Below are positions 16,765-25,874 of a stretch of DNA of 64,000 nucleotides, in pieces. The stretch lies in NCBI GenBank assembly GCA_045626925.1, contig JAZUQZ010000005.1, positions 1 through 64,000 of the forward strand. The letters are read 5' to 3'. The stretch comes from Aphodoplasma sp045626925 (lineage in GTDB: Bacteria > Bacillota > Clostridia > UBA1381 > UMGS1253). Position 1 is the first letter of the stretch. Each line of letters opens with the position of its first letter. Made by a program: the position numbers and the translations under genes. The notes beneath the pieces were generated by a model. It had not been told where the DNA came from, ran no database searches, and worked only from the letters and a program-made list of their open reading frames with translations.

Positions 16765-17457
16765 TTATGAACTTTTTTGGAGTCTTTTAATTTTGCACCA
16801 GTTATAAAATGCGTATATATCATTTACAAAAAATACTACAAAGCAAATTATAACAGATAAATACGAGCTGTCGACTTTTGCAGCCAATAACCACAACACA
16901 ATAAGCACTAAATCATTTGCGGCATATACCAAGGAAAAATAGGGACTGCGTCTGAAAGTAAGGTATACTGCTGCAAAACTTGTAGTTACAGAAAGGGTGC
17001 TTGGGACAAGGTTTGCCGTGTTAAAATATGCTAAAACATAGTAAAAAACAACAGTAACAACAACTGAGAGCAAAAGTATAATCAAAACTTCGTTTTTTGT
17101 TATAGAGTTTATTTTAACCTCTGATTTTTTGCCTTTAAATGGATTTCGAAGCCAGGCAATAAATGAAATTATAGCCATCGGCATACTCATACCAACATAT
17201 GTAAGCATCTCGCCATAGTATGAGAAGGTATATGATATATAGCAGTATATAAGGCTAAATATTATCATCAAAAACGGCCCCGCAGGATTGCCTTTTGCGC
17301 CAAAAATGAGCGCGGTTGTGCCGATGATTGATGCGATTAGCGTCATATAGTTTGACCTGTCGAACATTAAAAATGATGCGGTGATTAAAAAAACAGATGA
17401 TAGCCATAAAATTTTTTCTATAAGCGAAAAATATCCAAAAATTTTTCTCATTTTCAA
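16765..17457 (-). CDS. pnuC: PnuC-family vitamin/nicotinamide riboside transporter
   Basis: A 230-residue membrane protein with about seven hydrophobic segments. The C-terminal FVNDIYAFYNW block and the internal NDLVLIVLWLLAA segment are PnuC signatures. PnuC proteins facilitate uptake of nicotinamide riboside; related PnuT and PnuX take thiamine or riboflavin. The TTG at 17457 is chosen because GGAGGG (17466-17471) lies 8 bases upstream; the ATG at 17451 would be 14 bases away. A terminator-like hairpin sits directly in front of the ribosome binding site. Confidence 0.88.
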   Translation of the reverse strand: MKMRKIFGYFSLIEKILWLSSVFLITASFLMFDRSNYMTLIASIIGTTALIFGAKGNPAGPFLMIIFSLIYCYISYTFSYYGEMLTYVGMSMPMAIISFIAWLRNPFKGKKSEVKINSITKNEVLIILLLSVVVTVVFYYVLAYFNTANLVPSTLSVTTSFAAVYLTFRRSPYFSLVYAANDLVLIVLWLLAAKVDSSYLSVIICFVVFFVNDIYAFYNWCKIKRLQKSS

Positions 17458-17471
17458 ATTTATATCCCTCC

Positions 17472-17529
17472 AAAAAAGAAGCATTCGCAACACATCTTTC
17501 AAAACTTAACGATGTGCGCACGAATGCTT
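17472..17529 (-). terminator. Terminator or attenuator hairpin directly before the pnuC ribosome binding site
   Basis: On the minus strand a 9-bp outer stem (AAGCATTCG with CGAATGCTT) and a 6-bp inner stem (CACATC with GATGTG) are separated by a small internal loop and followed by CTTTTTT. The T run abuts the GGAGGG of pnuC. It ends transcripts from degV and could control read-through into pnuC. Confidence 0.75.
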
Positions 17530-17571
17530 ATGCGTTTTCTATCCGACAGCAGTTAAAAGCTTTTATAAAAT

Positions 17572-18462
17572 TTAGTCTTCATAAATTTGCATAGGATTTT
17601 TTAATTTATAAAAAATTGCAAGTGTTCCGGGACCGATGTGCGTTCCAACAACGGCACCGATTTCTGACTTCATAAATAGCTCTTTATCCTCGCCAAACTC
17701 TGCTTTTATAGCATTCCAAAGTTCATCTGCTTTGTCAGGAACCTGTGAATGAACTATCGCAAAGCATGGGTCATCAAGGTCAATATCTGATGCTTTAATT
17801 TTTTTAATTGTTTTGGAAATTATTGTTTTGCTTCCGCGAAATTTGTCAATAGCTTCCATAACGCCGCTACGCACTGACAAGACAGGTTTTAAATCAAGAA
17901 GCGTACCTGCAACAAGACTTGCTTTGTTAATTCTGCCGCCTTTTTCGAGATATTTTAGAGAGTCAACAACTACTAAAACATCTGTATGAGAACGACAGTC
18001 TTTTGCGCCTTTTACAATTTCTTCAAGCGATTTACCCTCTTTGTTTAAAGAAATTGCTTTGTCAAGCATCAAAACAATGAAAAGTGAATATGCCATAGAA
18101 TCAACAATTTCAATTTTTGCATCCGGCATATCTTCGAGTATATTCTCCTTTGCAAGACGCGCCGAATTAAAAGTACCACTACCATTTGATGAAAGAGTAA
18201 AATAGATTACAGCATCATGGTCTTTAAGAGCTGCACGAAGATGGTCCTCCATTGTAGAAATAGGAACCTGTGATGTGGTAGGGATTTGTTTTGATTTTGA
18301 AAGTTTTTCATAAAACTCTTCAGAACCAATTTCTACCCAATCAAGAACGGTTTCGCCATTTTCCCAAATGAGTGGCATACCAATCACATCAATATCGTGC
18401 TTCTTTGCATAATCTCTTGAAATATCCGATGCAGAATCAACAATAAATTTAATGTTAAGCAT
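17572..18462 (-). CDS. DegV family fatty-acid-binding protein
   Basis: A 296-residue DegV/FakB-type protein. The N-terminal IKFIVDSASDISRDYA, the FTLSSNGSGTFNSARLA lipid head-group site and the SLKYLEKGGRINKA block are typical. FakB proteins hold a fatty acid while the FakA kinase phosphorylates it for phospholipid synthesis; no FakA gene is in the window. A strong AGGAGGG site precedes the ATG. A second, diverged family member is at 60922, so the genome has at least two. Confidence 0.92.
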   Translation of the reverse strand: MLNIKFIVDSASDISRDYAKKHDIDVIGMPLIWENGETVLDWVEIGSEEFYEKLSKSKQIPTTSQVPISTMEDHLRAALKDHDAVIYFTLSSNGSGTFNSARLAKENILEDMPDAKIEIVDSMAYSLFIVLMLDKAISLNKEGKSLEEIVKGAKDCRSHTDVLVVVDSLKYLEKGGRINKASLVAGTLLDLKPVLSVRSGVMEAIDKFRGSKTIISKTIKKIKASDIDLDDPCFAIVHSQVPDKADELWNAIKAEFGEDKELFMKSEIGAVVGTHIGPGTLAIFYKLKNPMQIYED

Positions 18463-18489
18463 TTTGTACCCTCCTAATATTTTATAAAA

Positions 18490-18984
18490 TCACCATGAAA
18501 ATTTGGTGAGATTTCCATTTTGTAAAAGCGATGCAAATTCCGTCTGGCGCAACGCTTCGTATAAAACTATCGCTACAGAGTTTGCAAGATTCAAACTTCG
18601 TGCTTCATCAATCATTGGAATTCGTATACACTTTTGTTTGTTTTTGTATAAAAGCTCCTCCGGCAAACCGGCAGTTTCTTTTCCAAACATAATGTAGTCA
18701 TTATCCTTAAATGTAGCGTCCGAATAGCTTTGTGGTGCTTTTGTGCTTGAAAAAAAGCAATTTGCATCAGGGTTTTTTTCAAAAAAATCATCAAGATTTT
18801 CATAATATGTAATATCTAACAAATACCAATAATCAAGCCCCGCGCGCTTAAGGTTTTTATCAGTAATTTCAAAGCCGGTCGGTTTTATTATATGAAGTCT
18901 GCTGCCGGTAGCGGCACAGGTGCGCGCAATGTTGCCCGTATTTTGAGGTATCTGGGGCTCACATAAAACAATATTAAAGCTCAA
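18490..18984 (-). CDS. trmL: tRNA (cytidine(34)-2'-O)-methyltransferase
   Basis: A 164-residue SPOUT methyltransferase that 2'-O-methylates the wobble base of tRNA-Leu species. It matches TrmL through its length: FNIVLCEPQIPQNTGNIART at the N-terminus, FGKETAGLPEELL in the knot and IPMIDEARSLNLANSVAIVL at the C-terminal SAM-binding knot. The start is TTG at 18984 with AAGGA upstream; no better ATG exists. degV follows after 27 bases on the same strand. Confidence 0.94.
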   Translation of the reverse strand: MSFNIVLCEPQIPQNTGNIARTCAATGSRLHIIKPTGFEITDKNLKRAGLDYWYLLDITYYENLDDFFEKNPDANCFFSSTKAPQSYSDATFKDNDYIMFGKETAGLPEELLYKNKQKCIRIPMIDEARSLNLANSVAIVLYEALRQTEFASLLQNGNLTKFSW

Positions 18985-19010
18985 AAATTATCGTCCTTTC
19001 CACACAAGCA

Positions 19011-20165
19011 TCAATGTTTTAGTATGAATTCTATAATTTTGTGGCGTTTTGATATGATTGCCTTTTTAGGACAAAGCTCCTGACAACAGAAACAGTGAAT
19101 GCATTTCTTTTCATCAACTACAGGAAAGTTATCTTTCATTTCGATTGCTTTTTCCGGACAACGCCTCATACATTCGCCACAACCTACACAAACATCTTTT
19201 TTGAAGTGTGGTTTTGGTGCAATAAATGAGTTTATTGCCTTTGCAACACGCTTTGGAATAAACTTTCTGTCAAGCAAATCTGTCGAGTTGATTTTTGGCA
19301 TCACAAGGTCATCAATTTTTATTTCATCAAAACTGTCCCCAACAAGTTCAAGCTCATCAACAGACGCCGGACAAAGACCGCGTTTGATACATTCTGACAA
19401 GGTGTAGACCTGTTTTGGAGTCATCCCAACAAGTGCGGTCGCCGCAAGGTCAAGCGCATAAGGACTTGCACTTGCAAGCACTGCGCCAAGATGGCGTTTC
19501 TGTCCGCTTGAAGGGCCTTCGCCCTCCATAATATCAATCGCATCCATTACTGTAAGTGTTGGTTTTGTAAGGCAACACAAATCAACAAGCATCGAGCAAA
19601 AGTCCTTGCATTTTGGAAACAATGAATGATACTCTGCTTTGTATGCACCCGGCACAGCGCCAAACATATTTTTTACAGCGCCGGTATAAAATGTCATCAT
19701 ATGCGTTTTAAGCTTTGGCACATCAATTATCACATCTGCATCAAGCACAGGCTTTATTATTTGAAAGGTTTTCACCTTTTTGCCGGCAGGATAACTTACC
19801 GCTTCAAAGCTTGTATCATAATTAAGTCCTACCCCAAGATCTTTGGCAACATCATCTATCATACAACCGCCGTACACCGAGCGCAGAGCTGTCTCGTTAT
19901 ATAATCCGCCTGGACTATCAGCGATTGTAACAACGCCGCCGGCCTCCATAACTAAAGACGCAAGTGCTTTTACAAATACCGGATGAGTAGTAACAGCGTT
20001 GTCGGGGTGCTTTTTCATAAGAAGATTTATTTTTAAAAGTACCTTATCATTAGGTTTTATAAACTTTTCAATACCGCCGATATTATCCAGTGATTTTTTA
20101 ATTTTTTCTCTTACAATGTCATATTCATACTTTTCACATTTTAAGATAGATACGGTTTTTTCCAT
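19011..20165 (-). CDS. DUF362 protein with C-terminal 2x[4Fe-4S] ferredoxin domain
   Basis: A 384-residue protein. The DUF362 part (about 1-300) shows KINLLMKKHPDNAVTTHP, SPGG and NMFGAVPGAYKAEYH. The C-terminus has two clusters, CVGCGECMRRCP and CIHCFCCQELCP, each CxxCxxCxxxCP-like. Such proteins are thought to be iron-sulfur oxidoreductases or electron carriers of unknown partner. The ATG at 20165 follows AAAGGAGG. The iron-sulfur domains and the nearby redox genes (20226, 20712) point to an anaerobe. Confidence 0.88.
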   Translation of the reverse strand: MEKTVSILKCEKYEYDIVREKIKKSLDNIGGIEKFIKPNDKVLLKINLLMKKHPDNAVTTHPVFVKALASLVMEAGGVVTIADSPGGLYNETALRSVYGGCMIDDVAKDLGVGLNYDTSFEAVSYPAGKKVKTFQIIKPVLDADVIIDVPKLKTHMMTFYTGAVKNMFGAVPGAYKAEYHSLFPKCKDFCSMLVDLCCLTKPTLTVMDAIDIMEGEGPSSGQKRHLGAVLASASPYALDLAATALVGMTPKQVYTLSECIKRGLCPASVDELELVGDSFDEIKIDDLVMPKINSTDLLDRKFIPKRVAKAINSFIAPKPHFKKDVCVGCGECMRRCPEKAIEMKDNFPVVDEKKCIHCFCCQELCPKKAIISKRHKIIEFILKH

Positions 20166-20225
20166 AAAAAAACCTCCTTTAAACACCATTTAGTTCATTA
20201 TATCAGTTTTTAAAAGAAATTTCAA

Positions 20226-20690
20226 TCAATTGTTGTTATTTTTTGAGTTTATATAATTTTGCATAATATCCGTTGCAAGAGCAACAAGCTCGCCACATGG
20301 TCGTTTTTTATAATATTCGTTCGTTCTTTTTTCCGGGGTAGGCGCTGTAGATGCAGCGCTATTTTTATCAAGCAACTCGCGACAAATGATAGAACCGTTT
20401 TCACTTTTGAATTTATTTACAAGCTCTTGGATAAGAGCGTAATGCTCTGCTTTTTTTGAGTCTTCATTTTCAACATCATATCCATACAAAAGCCCTGCAA
20501 CCATGGCCATTCCGGAAACGGCACCGCATACTTCGCGCAGCCTGCCCAAGCCGCCACCAAAAGATGATGCAAGCTTGTAGGCGGTTTTTTCATCCATGCC
20601 AATCTCGTTACAAAAGCTGCAAAGTACAGCCTGGGCACAGTTGTATCCATTTTCAAAAAGTTTTTTTGCTTCCATAGCTTTTTTTGTCAT
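20226..20690 (-). CDS. C_GCAxxG_C_C family redox-type protein
   Basis: A 154-residue protein of the C_GCAxxG_C_C family, widespread in anaerobes and of unknown biochemical function. The pattern of Cys in GYNCAQAVLCSF, the Gly-rich GGGLGRLREVCGAVSG and later Cys residues (SIICRELL, RPCGELV) are as expected; the Cys set may bind a metal or act in redox. An AAAGGAG site precedes the ATG. It lies between a DUF362 iron-sulfur protein and a flavoprotein on the same strand. Confidence 0.88.
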   Translation of the reverse strand: MTKKAMEAKKLFENGYNCAQAVLCSFCNEIGMDEKTAYKLASSFGGGLGRLREVCGAVSGMAMVAGLLYGYDVENEDSKKAEHYALIQELVNKFKSENGSIICRELLDKNSAASTAPTPEKRTNEYYKKRPCGELVALATDIMQNYINSKNNNN

Positions 20691-20711
20691 TTTATATTCT
20701 CCTTTGCATTT

Positions 20712-21962
20712 TCAAGAAATTGATTCTGCTACTCCGCATCCGCATACAAAGCCACTTGCCCATGCCCATGTAAGATTGTAGCCGCCACAGTCACCATATA
20801 CATCAAGCACCTCGCCACAAGCAAAAAGCCCGCCAGATTTTTTTGATTCAAGCGTGTCGGTGTAAAAGTCTGATAGCGATGCACCGCCACCCATAACCTG
20901 GGCATTTTGCGTACCCTTTGTACCAGTGACATCAAGTTTAAAGTTTTTTAATGCGTTGCAAAGCTTTTTAAGTTTTTCATCAGTAAGTGATAAAGCAGTA
21001 TCCGAAAAAGCTCCGATATTTGCATATTTTATAACCGCCATTGCAATGCGTTTATTTAAAAAGCCGCACAAAAAGTTTTCAAGCTCTATGTGCAAAAGTT
21101 TTTCCTTGCGTTTTTTAAGCATTGCATAAAGCTCGTCTGCATCATATTCATCTGCAAGGTCAAGCGTTATATACATATTATGCCGTTTGCCGTCACAACA
21201 CAAACGCGAAACATAGCCCGAAAGCTGCATTATAGCTATGCCGGAAAGGCCATAATCACAAAAAAGCACCTCGCCTTTTTCTTTGCGTATAAGCATATCA
21301 TCCACAACGAGCGACATCGCCGCATCGCTTCTCATACCTTTTGCGATTTTAATATACTCACTATCACATTTTAGCGCACAAAGTGCGGGAAATGTTTGAT
21401 GAATTTTATGTCCAAACGCTTTTAAAAGAGCAAGTCCGCTATCGCTGCCGCCACTTGCCAAGCTTCCTGATGCGATAACGATACTGTCTGCACTAATCGT
21501 TTTTTCTTTTGATATTATATTATAAAATTTATCCGATTTTTTTATTGATGACACATCAAAATCACACAAAAACTCAACACCAAGTCGCTGGGCCTCAAAA
21601 CGAAGTACATCAAGCACCGATGCGGCTTGCATACTGCGCGGATATACACATGTGCCGTTTGCCGTTACAAGACAAAGCCCAAGCTCTGAAAAAAAGTCTG
21701 ATATGGCGCGTACATCGAAAGCCTTTAAAACAGAAGCGACAGCGCTTGTATCATTTGAGTGATATGCGTCTGTATTTTCATTTGTGTTTGCAAGGTTGCA
21801 CTTTCCGTTGCCGGTTGCAAGAAGCTTTTTGCCTACGCGTGCGTTTTTTTCCAAAACAAGCACACGAGCGCTTTTGTTTATTTTTTCAAGGTGTCTTTTT
21901 GTACTTATAGCGCACATAAGCCCTGATGCACCGCCGCCGATAATGGCTATCGTTTTACTCAT
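20712..21962 (-). CDS. NAD(P)/FAD-dependent oxidoreductase (HI0933/BaiN family)
   Basis: A 416-residue flavoprotein. The N-terminal FAD site IAIIGGGASGLMCA, the KKLLATGNGKCNLAN block and the C-terminal ACGEVLDVYGDCGGYNLTWAWASG are signatures of the HI0933-like (BaiN/YhiN) family. Members reduce or isomerise varied substrates and are often misnamed aminoacetone oxidases. The ATG at 21962 follows AAAGGAG; the longer frame start at 22007 has no ribosome binding site. The physiological substrate is unknown. Confidence 0.9.
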   Translation of the reverse strand: MSKTIAIIGGGASGLMCAISTKRHLEKINKSARVLVLEKNARVGKKLLATGNGKCNLANTNENTDAYHSNDTSAVASVLKAFDVRAISDFFSELGLCLVTANGTCVYPRSMQAASVLDVLRFEAQRLGVEFLCDFDVSSIKKSDKFYNIISKEKTISADSIVIASGSLASGGSDSGLALLKAFGHKIHQTFPALCALKCDSEYIKIAKGMRSDAAMSLVVDDMLIRKEKGEVLFCDYGLSGIAIMQLSGYVSRLCCDGKRHNMYITLDLADEYDADELYAMLKKRKEKLLHIELENFLCGFLNKRIAMAVIKYANIGAFSDTALSLTDEKLKKLCNALKNFKLDVTGTKGTQNAQVMGGGASLSDFYTDTLESKKSGGLFACGEVLDVYGDCGGYNLTWAWASGFVCGCGVAESIS

Positions 21963-22093
21963 GTTTTTTCTCCTTTTTGTACAATAAAAAACTATAAGTT
22001 TATACATATTATTTTACTATAAATAAGCATTATTGTCAAAAAATTTTGTCACTCATACATTTTTAATGTAAAATCGAGCTTTTTGATATTGTA

Positions 22094-22136
22094 TATATTT
22101 TTGCTATATGCACACAATATTACAAGCAAAAATATA
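22094..22136 (+). repeat. 12-bp inverted repeat in the gpr leader
   Basis: TATATTTTTGCT (22094-22105) and AGCAAAAATATA (22125-22136) are perfect inverted copies separated by 19 bases, ending 7 bases before the ribosome binding site of gpr. There is no T run after it, so it is not a plain terminator. It may be an mRNA hairpin or an operator. Confidence 0.55.
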
Positions 22137-22157
22137 AATATGGTAAGGAATGATAAT

Positions 22158-23138
22158 ATGACTTATAAACGAACAGACCTTGCACTTGAACAAACGGAAT
22201 TGTATAAGGAAAGTACACCTGAAAAAGCCGATATAGATGGTGTAGAAATTGATGAAGAAACAAAAAACGATATAAAAATAACACGAGTAAAGGTACTTGA
22301 TGAAAATGGCGAACGACTTATTTCAAAACCTGTCGGAAGCTATATAACACTCGAAGCACAAACCTTGAATTATATGACAAAGGAAAGCTATGAAGATATT
22401 TGCCTTGCTTTAAAAAATGAGCTTGAAGCGCTTGTACGCATAGATTTATCAAAGCCGGTGCTTGTTGTGGGACTTGGAAACAGAAATATTACCGCCGATT
22501 CGCTCGGCCCAAAAACAGTCGAACAACTTTTTGTGACGCGGCATTTGTTTGAGCAAATGCCCGAACTTGTCGGAGAAGAAACAACATCTGTGTGTGCTAT
22601 AGCGCCGGGGGTGCTTGGAATAACGGGCATAGAAACGATGGAAATTGTAAAAGGTGTCGTAAACAAAGTGAGTCCTGGCCTTGTTATAGCGGTCGATGCA
22701 CTTGCGGCGCGCAAATTGGAACGAATAAATACCACGCTTCAGATTTCTGATACGGGCATAAATCCCGGCTCCGGTGTAGGCAATAACCGCAAAGCCATAA
22801 ATCGTAATACTCTTGGGGTAGATGTTATTTCAATCGGTGTGCCGACAGTTGTTGATGCAATTACCATGTCAAACGATACTCTTGATATGACACTTGATGC
22901 AATAAGAGCAAGCGGAAAAGAAGACGAAGGCATACTTTCGCTTATAGAAAAAATGAGTAGTGAGGAAAAATACTCGCTTATACAAAGGGTGCTTGCACCT
23001 ACAATAGGCGATATGGTTTTGACGGTGAAAGAAGTCGATATGTCAATGAATAAAATTTCAAAAATTATTGCAGGAGCAATAAACAAATTTTTACAAAAAA
23101 ACATGACTTTTGACGAAATAGAAAGCTTTGCGTTATAA
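22158..23138 (+). CDS. gpr: GPR endopeptidase (germination spore protease)
   Basis: A 326-residue aspartic-type protease that degrades small acid-soluble proteins early in spore germination. It is made in the forespore as a zymogen and autoprocessed near the N-terminus. Family blocks include RTDLALEQ, VLVVGLGNRNITADSLGP, APGVLGITGIETMEIV and AVDALAARKLERINTTLQI, plus GINPGSGVGNNRKAIN. The ATG at 22158 follows TAAGGAA. The gene is direct evidence that the organism forms endospores. It stands alone, opposite the BaiN gene. Confidence 0.95.
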   Translation: MTYKRTDLALEQTELYKESTPEKADIDGVEIDEETKNDIKITRVKVLDENGERLISKPVGSYITLEAQTLNYMTKESYEDICLALKNELEALVRIDLSKPVLVVGLGNRNITADSLGPKTVEQLFVTRHLFEQMPELVGEETTSVCAIAPGVLGITGIETMEIVKGVVNKVSPGLVIAVDALAARKLERINTTLQISDTGINPGSGVGNNRKAINRNTLGVDVISIGVPTVVDAITMSNDTLDMTLDAIRASGKEDEGILSLIEKMSSEEKYSLIQRVLAPTIGDMVLTVKEVDMSMNKISKIIAGAINKFLQKNMTFDEIESFAL

Positions 23139-23207
23139 AAGAAGATTTTATGCAATTTTATAGCGAAAAATGTCAATGAAAACTATGTCGTAAAGTGCAA
23201 AATAAAA

Positions 23208-23236
23208 TTGACAGTGGTTGTTAATTGTTATAAAAT
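23208..23236 (+). promoter_or_regulatory. Promoter of the M16 / lgt operon
   Basis: TTGACA (23208-23213), a 17-base spacer and TAAAAT (23231-23236), about 50 bases upstream of the GTG start at 23286. It would drive the two M16 genes and lgt, which overlap or lie close together. Confidence 0.7.
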
Positions 23237-23285
23237 ATATACAGAGCAGATAAAAACGGCATTATTATCGAAAGTGGTGGATAAA

Positions 23286-24539
23286 GTGAGAAATATAAAG
23301 ATAAAAGACGGTGTAAATTTACATTACATTGAGGATACAAAATTTAAGACAACTACGCTCGGGGTATATATACACACGCCATTATCGCGCGAGAACGCAT
23401 CATTAAATGCGCTTTTGCCAATGGTATTAAGACGCGGAAGTGAAAGCTATCAAAGCTTTGAACAAATCGAAAAAAGGCTTGCAGATTTGTGTGGTGCGGT
23501 ACTTAACACAGGTGTTGTGAAGCGTGGCGAGGACCAGATTTTATGCTTCGATATATCTACTATTTCTGATAAGTATTATATAGAAGACGAAAATATACTG
23601 TTTTCTTGTGCAGACCTGCTATTTGACATAATTTTAAAGCCGAAAACGGAGAACGAGGCATTTTGTGATGAGTATGTATCAGGCGAAAAGGAAAACCTTT
23701 GCGATATGATTGATGCGCTCGTGAATGACAAACAGTCATATGCACTTTGGCGTCTTTATGAAATTATGTGCAGTAAAGAAAGATATGGCATACATGAATA
23801 TGGCACAAAGCAAAGCGTTATAAGTATTACACCAAAGTCGCTTTTTGAGCATTATAATAAGCTTATAAGCGAAAGCAAAATCGACATATTTGTATGTGGC
23901 AAAACGAACATAGATGCTTTTGAAAAAAAGGTTTGTGCTATATTTAAAACAATAAAAACATCAGATGCGACATACCCTTCTACACAAAAAATATCGACCG
24001 TTGGCGAGGTTAAAAAAGTTGTTGAGGAATTTGATACAAACCAGGCAAAACTCTCGCTCGGTTTTCGCGTGACACGCGATGTTGATTATGTGCATATGCT
24101 TGTTGCAAATTCGATATGGGGAAGTGGTCCGCATTCGAAGCTGTTCAATAATGTGCGTGAAAAATATAGCCTTGCATATTATGCATTTTCGCGTTTTGAC
24201 AAGCATAAAAACACCATTTTGGTAGGTATGGGTATTGAAACGAAGAATTATCAAAAAGCATTTGATGAAACGATGCTGCAACTTAAAAATGTTTGCGAGG
24301 GCGATTTTGCTGAAAACGAGCTTGTGAGTGCAAAAGCATTTTTGATAAACCTTTTCCGCTCGCAAAGAGATAGCCAATATGCAATGATAAGCTTTCATCT
24401 TGGTATGCTTATTGGTGGCGTAGAATATGATATTGACGAGTTATGCGAACGCATAAATGATGTTACAGCCGAGCAGATTGCCTCTGTAGCAAAGGCGATT
24501 GTGCTTGATACAGAGTATTTTCTTAAAGGCAGAGAATAA
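23286..24539 (+). CDS. M16 peptidase-like protein, YmfF type (inactive partner)
   Basis: A 417-residue M16B zinc-peptidase homologue, YmfF-like. The N-terminal domain lacks the HxxEH zinc motif (the equivalent region reads RRGSESYQSFEQIEKRLADL), as in the non-catalytic partner of two-gene M16 pairs. The middle has the usual SKLFNNVREKYSLAYY substrate-binding block (R and Y). The GTG at 23286 is used because GGTGG lies 5 bases upstream and an earlier TTG would be part of the -35 box. The active partner follows after 42 bases. In Bacillus the pair is linked to EF-P modification. Confidence 0.88.
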   Translation: MRNIKIKDGVNLHYIEDTKFKTTTLGVYIHTPLSRENASLNALLPMVLRRGSESYQSFEQIEKRLADLCGAVLNTGVVKRGEDQILCFDISTISDKYYIEDENILFSCADLLFDIILKPKTENEAFCDEYVSGEKENLCDMIDALVNDKQSYALWRLYEIMCSKERYGIHEYGTKQSVISITPKSLFEHYNKLISESKIDIFVCGKTNIDAFEKKVCAIFKTIKTSDATYPSTQKISTVGEVKKVVEEFDTNQAKLSLGFRVTRDVDYVHMLVANSIWGSGPHSKLFNNVREKYSLAYYAFSRFDKHKNTILVGMGIETKNYQKAFDETMLQLKNVCEGDFAENELVSAKAFLINLFRSQRDSQYAMISFHLGMLIGGVEYDIDELCERINDVTAEQIASVAKAIVLDTEYFLKGRE

Positions 24540-24581
24540 AAATGCATAATTTGTGGCTATAACTTGGGATGGAGAATGATT

Positions 24582-25874
24582 ATGATGAAATTTGAAAAAA
24601 GAGAAGATAAATTTATAGATGAGGTGCTTTATCATGGCGTGCACGAAAGCGGTGTAAATGTATATGTTATGCCTAAAAAAGGTTATGACAAATGCCACGC
24701 AATGTTTGCGACGCGTTATGGAAGCATAGAGAGCAAATTTGAAAAAGACGGAGAGATTATAAACATTCCTGACGGAACGGCGCATTTTTTGGAGCACAAG
24801 CTGTTTGAAGAGGAGGATGGGAATGTTTTTGACAAATTTGCCGTCCTTGGTGCAAGTGCAAATGCATTTACAAATTTTACATCGACTGCGTATCATTTCA
24901 GTGCGACCTCAAACTTTTATGAAAGTCTTGGTGTACTTATAAATTTTGTCCAAAATCCGTATTTTACAAAGCAGAGTGTTGACAAAGAGCAGGGCATTAT
25001 CGGTCAGGAAATTAAAATGTATGATGATGACCCGAATTGGCAAGTGTATTTTAATGTGTTGGGATGCCTTTATAACGAATGTTATGTGAAGTATGATATT
25101 GCCGGCACAGTGGAAAGCATTGCAACTATTGACAAAGACATTTTATATGATATATACTCTGTGTTTTATCATCCATCCAATATGGTTTTGTTTATAGCAG
25201 GCGATGTAGACATAAATGATGTGAGCGAGTGTATAGAAAAGCATCTTAAAAAAATACAGCCACAAACTTCGCCTGTAAAAAGGATTTATCCTATAGAAAA
25301 AGAAGAGATTGCGTGCGATTATGTGCATCGCACACTTGATGTAGCTGTTCCGCTTTTTACGCTTGGTTTTAAAGATACTCAAACAGATTTGTCGGGCAAG
25401 GCATTATTAAAAAAAGAAATCGAAATGGATATACTGCTTGAGATGCTATTTTCAAAAAGCTCTGATATTTATAAGACATTATATGAGCAGAGCCTTATAA
25501 ATGATAGCTTTGATGCTGATTATGAGTGCCATGAGGAGTATGCGTTTACATGTATAACCGGCGAGTCGAAAAATCCGTCAAAGGTGCGCGACATAATAAT
25601 AGACAAGCTTTCAAAAGTTGAACTTTCAACGGAGGACTATGAAAGGGCAAGAAAAGTCGTATGGGGCAATTATATCCGCACATACAACTCTACAGAGTCG
25701 ATTGGTTATGTATTTGTTTTACACCTTTTGACAAAAATAAACTATTTCGATTTTAAAGAAGTATACGAAACTATAAGTTTTGATGATATAAAAGCAAGAA
25801 AAGAAAGAAATCTTGATATCAAAAAAAGTGCTTTGTCGGTGGTTGATAATATAAAGGGAGGGCTTGATGCTTGA
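24582..25874 (+). CDS. M16 zinc peptidase, YmfH type (active partner)
   Basis: A 430-residue M16B peptidase. The zinc site HFLEH (residues 68-72) and a downstream Glu in KEQGIIGQEIKMYDDDPNW complete HxxEH...E, so it is catalytically competent. It probably dimerises with the YmfF-like product of the preceding gene. The ATG at 24582 follows TGGAGA. The stop codon overlaps the TTG start of lgt (25871-25874), so all three genes are cotranscribed. Confidence 0.92.
   Translation: MMKFEKREDKFIDEVLYHGVHESGVNVYVMPKKGYDKCHAMFATRYGSIESKFEKDGEIINIPDGTAHFLEHKLFEEEDGNVFDKFAVLGASANAFTNFTSTAYHFSATSNFYESLGVLINFVQNPYFTKQSVDKEQGIIGQEIKMYDDDPNWQVYFNVLGCLYNECYVKYDIAGTVESIATIDKDILYDIYSVFYHPSNMVLFIAGDVDINDVSECIEKHLKKIQPQTSPVKRIYPIEKEEIACDYVHRTLDVAVPLFTLGFKDTQTDLSGKALLKKEIEMDILLEMLFSKSSDIYKTLYEQSLINDSFDADYECHEEYAFTCITGESKNPSKVRDIIIDKLSKVELSTEDYERARKVVWGNYIRTYNSTESIGYVFVLHLLTKINYFDFKEVYETISFDDIKARKERNLDIKKSALSVVDNIKGGLDA

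Noticed and set aside
20256..21990. Several plus-strand open frames opposite the C_GCAxxG and flavoprotein genes
   Set aside because: They are antisense shadows with no ribosome binding sites and no recognisable motifs.
23208..23285. TTG at 23208 as start of the YmfF-like gene
   Set aside because: It is the TTG of the TTGACA -35 box; the GTG at 23286 has the only usable ribosome binding site.
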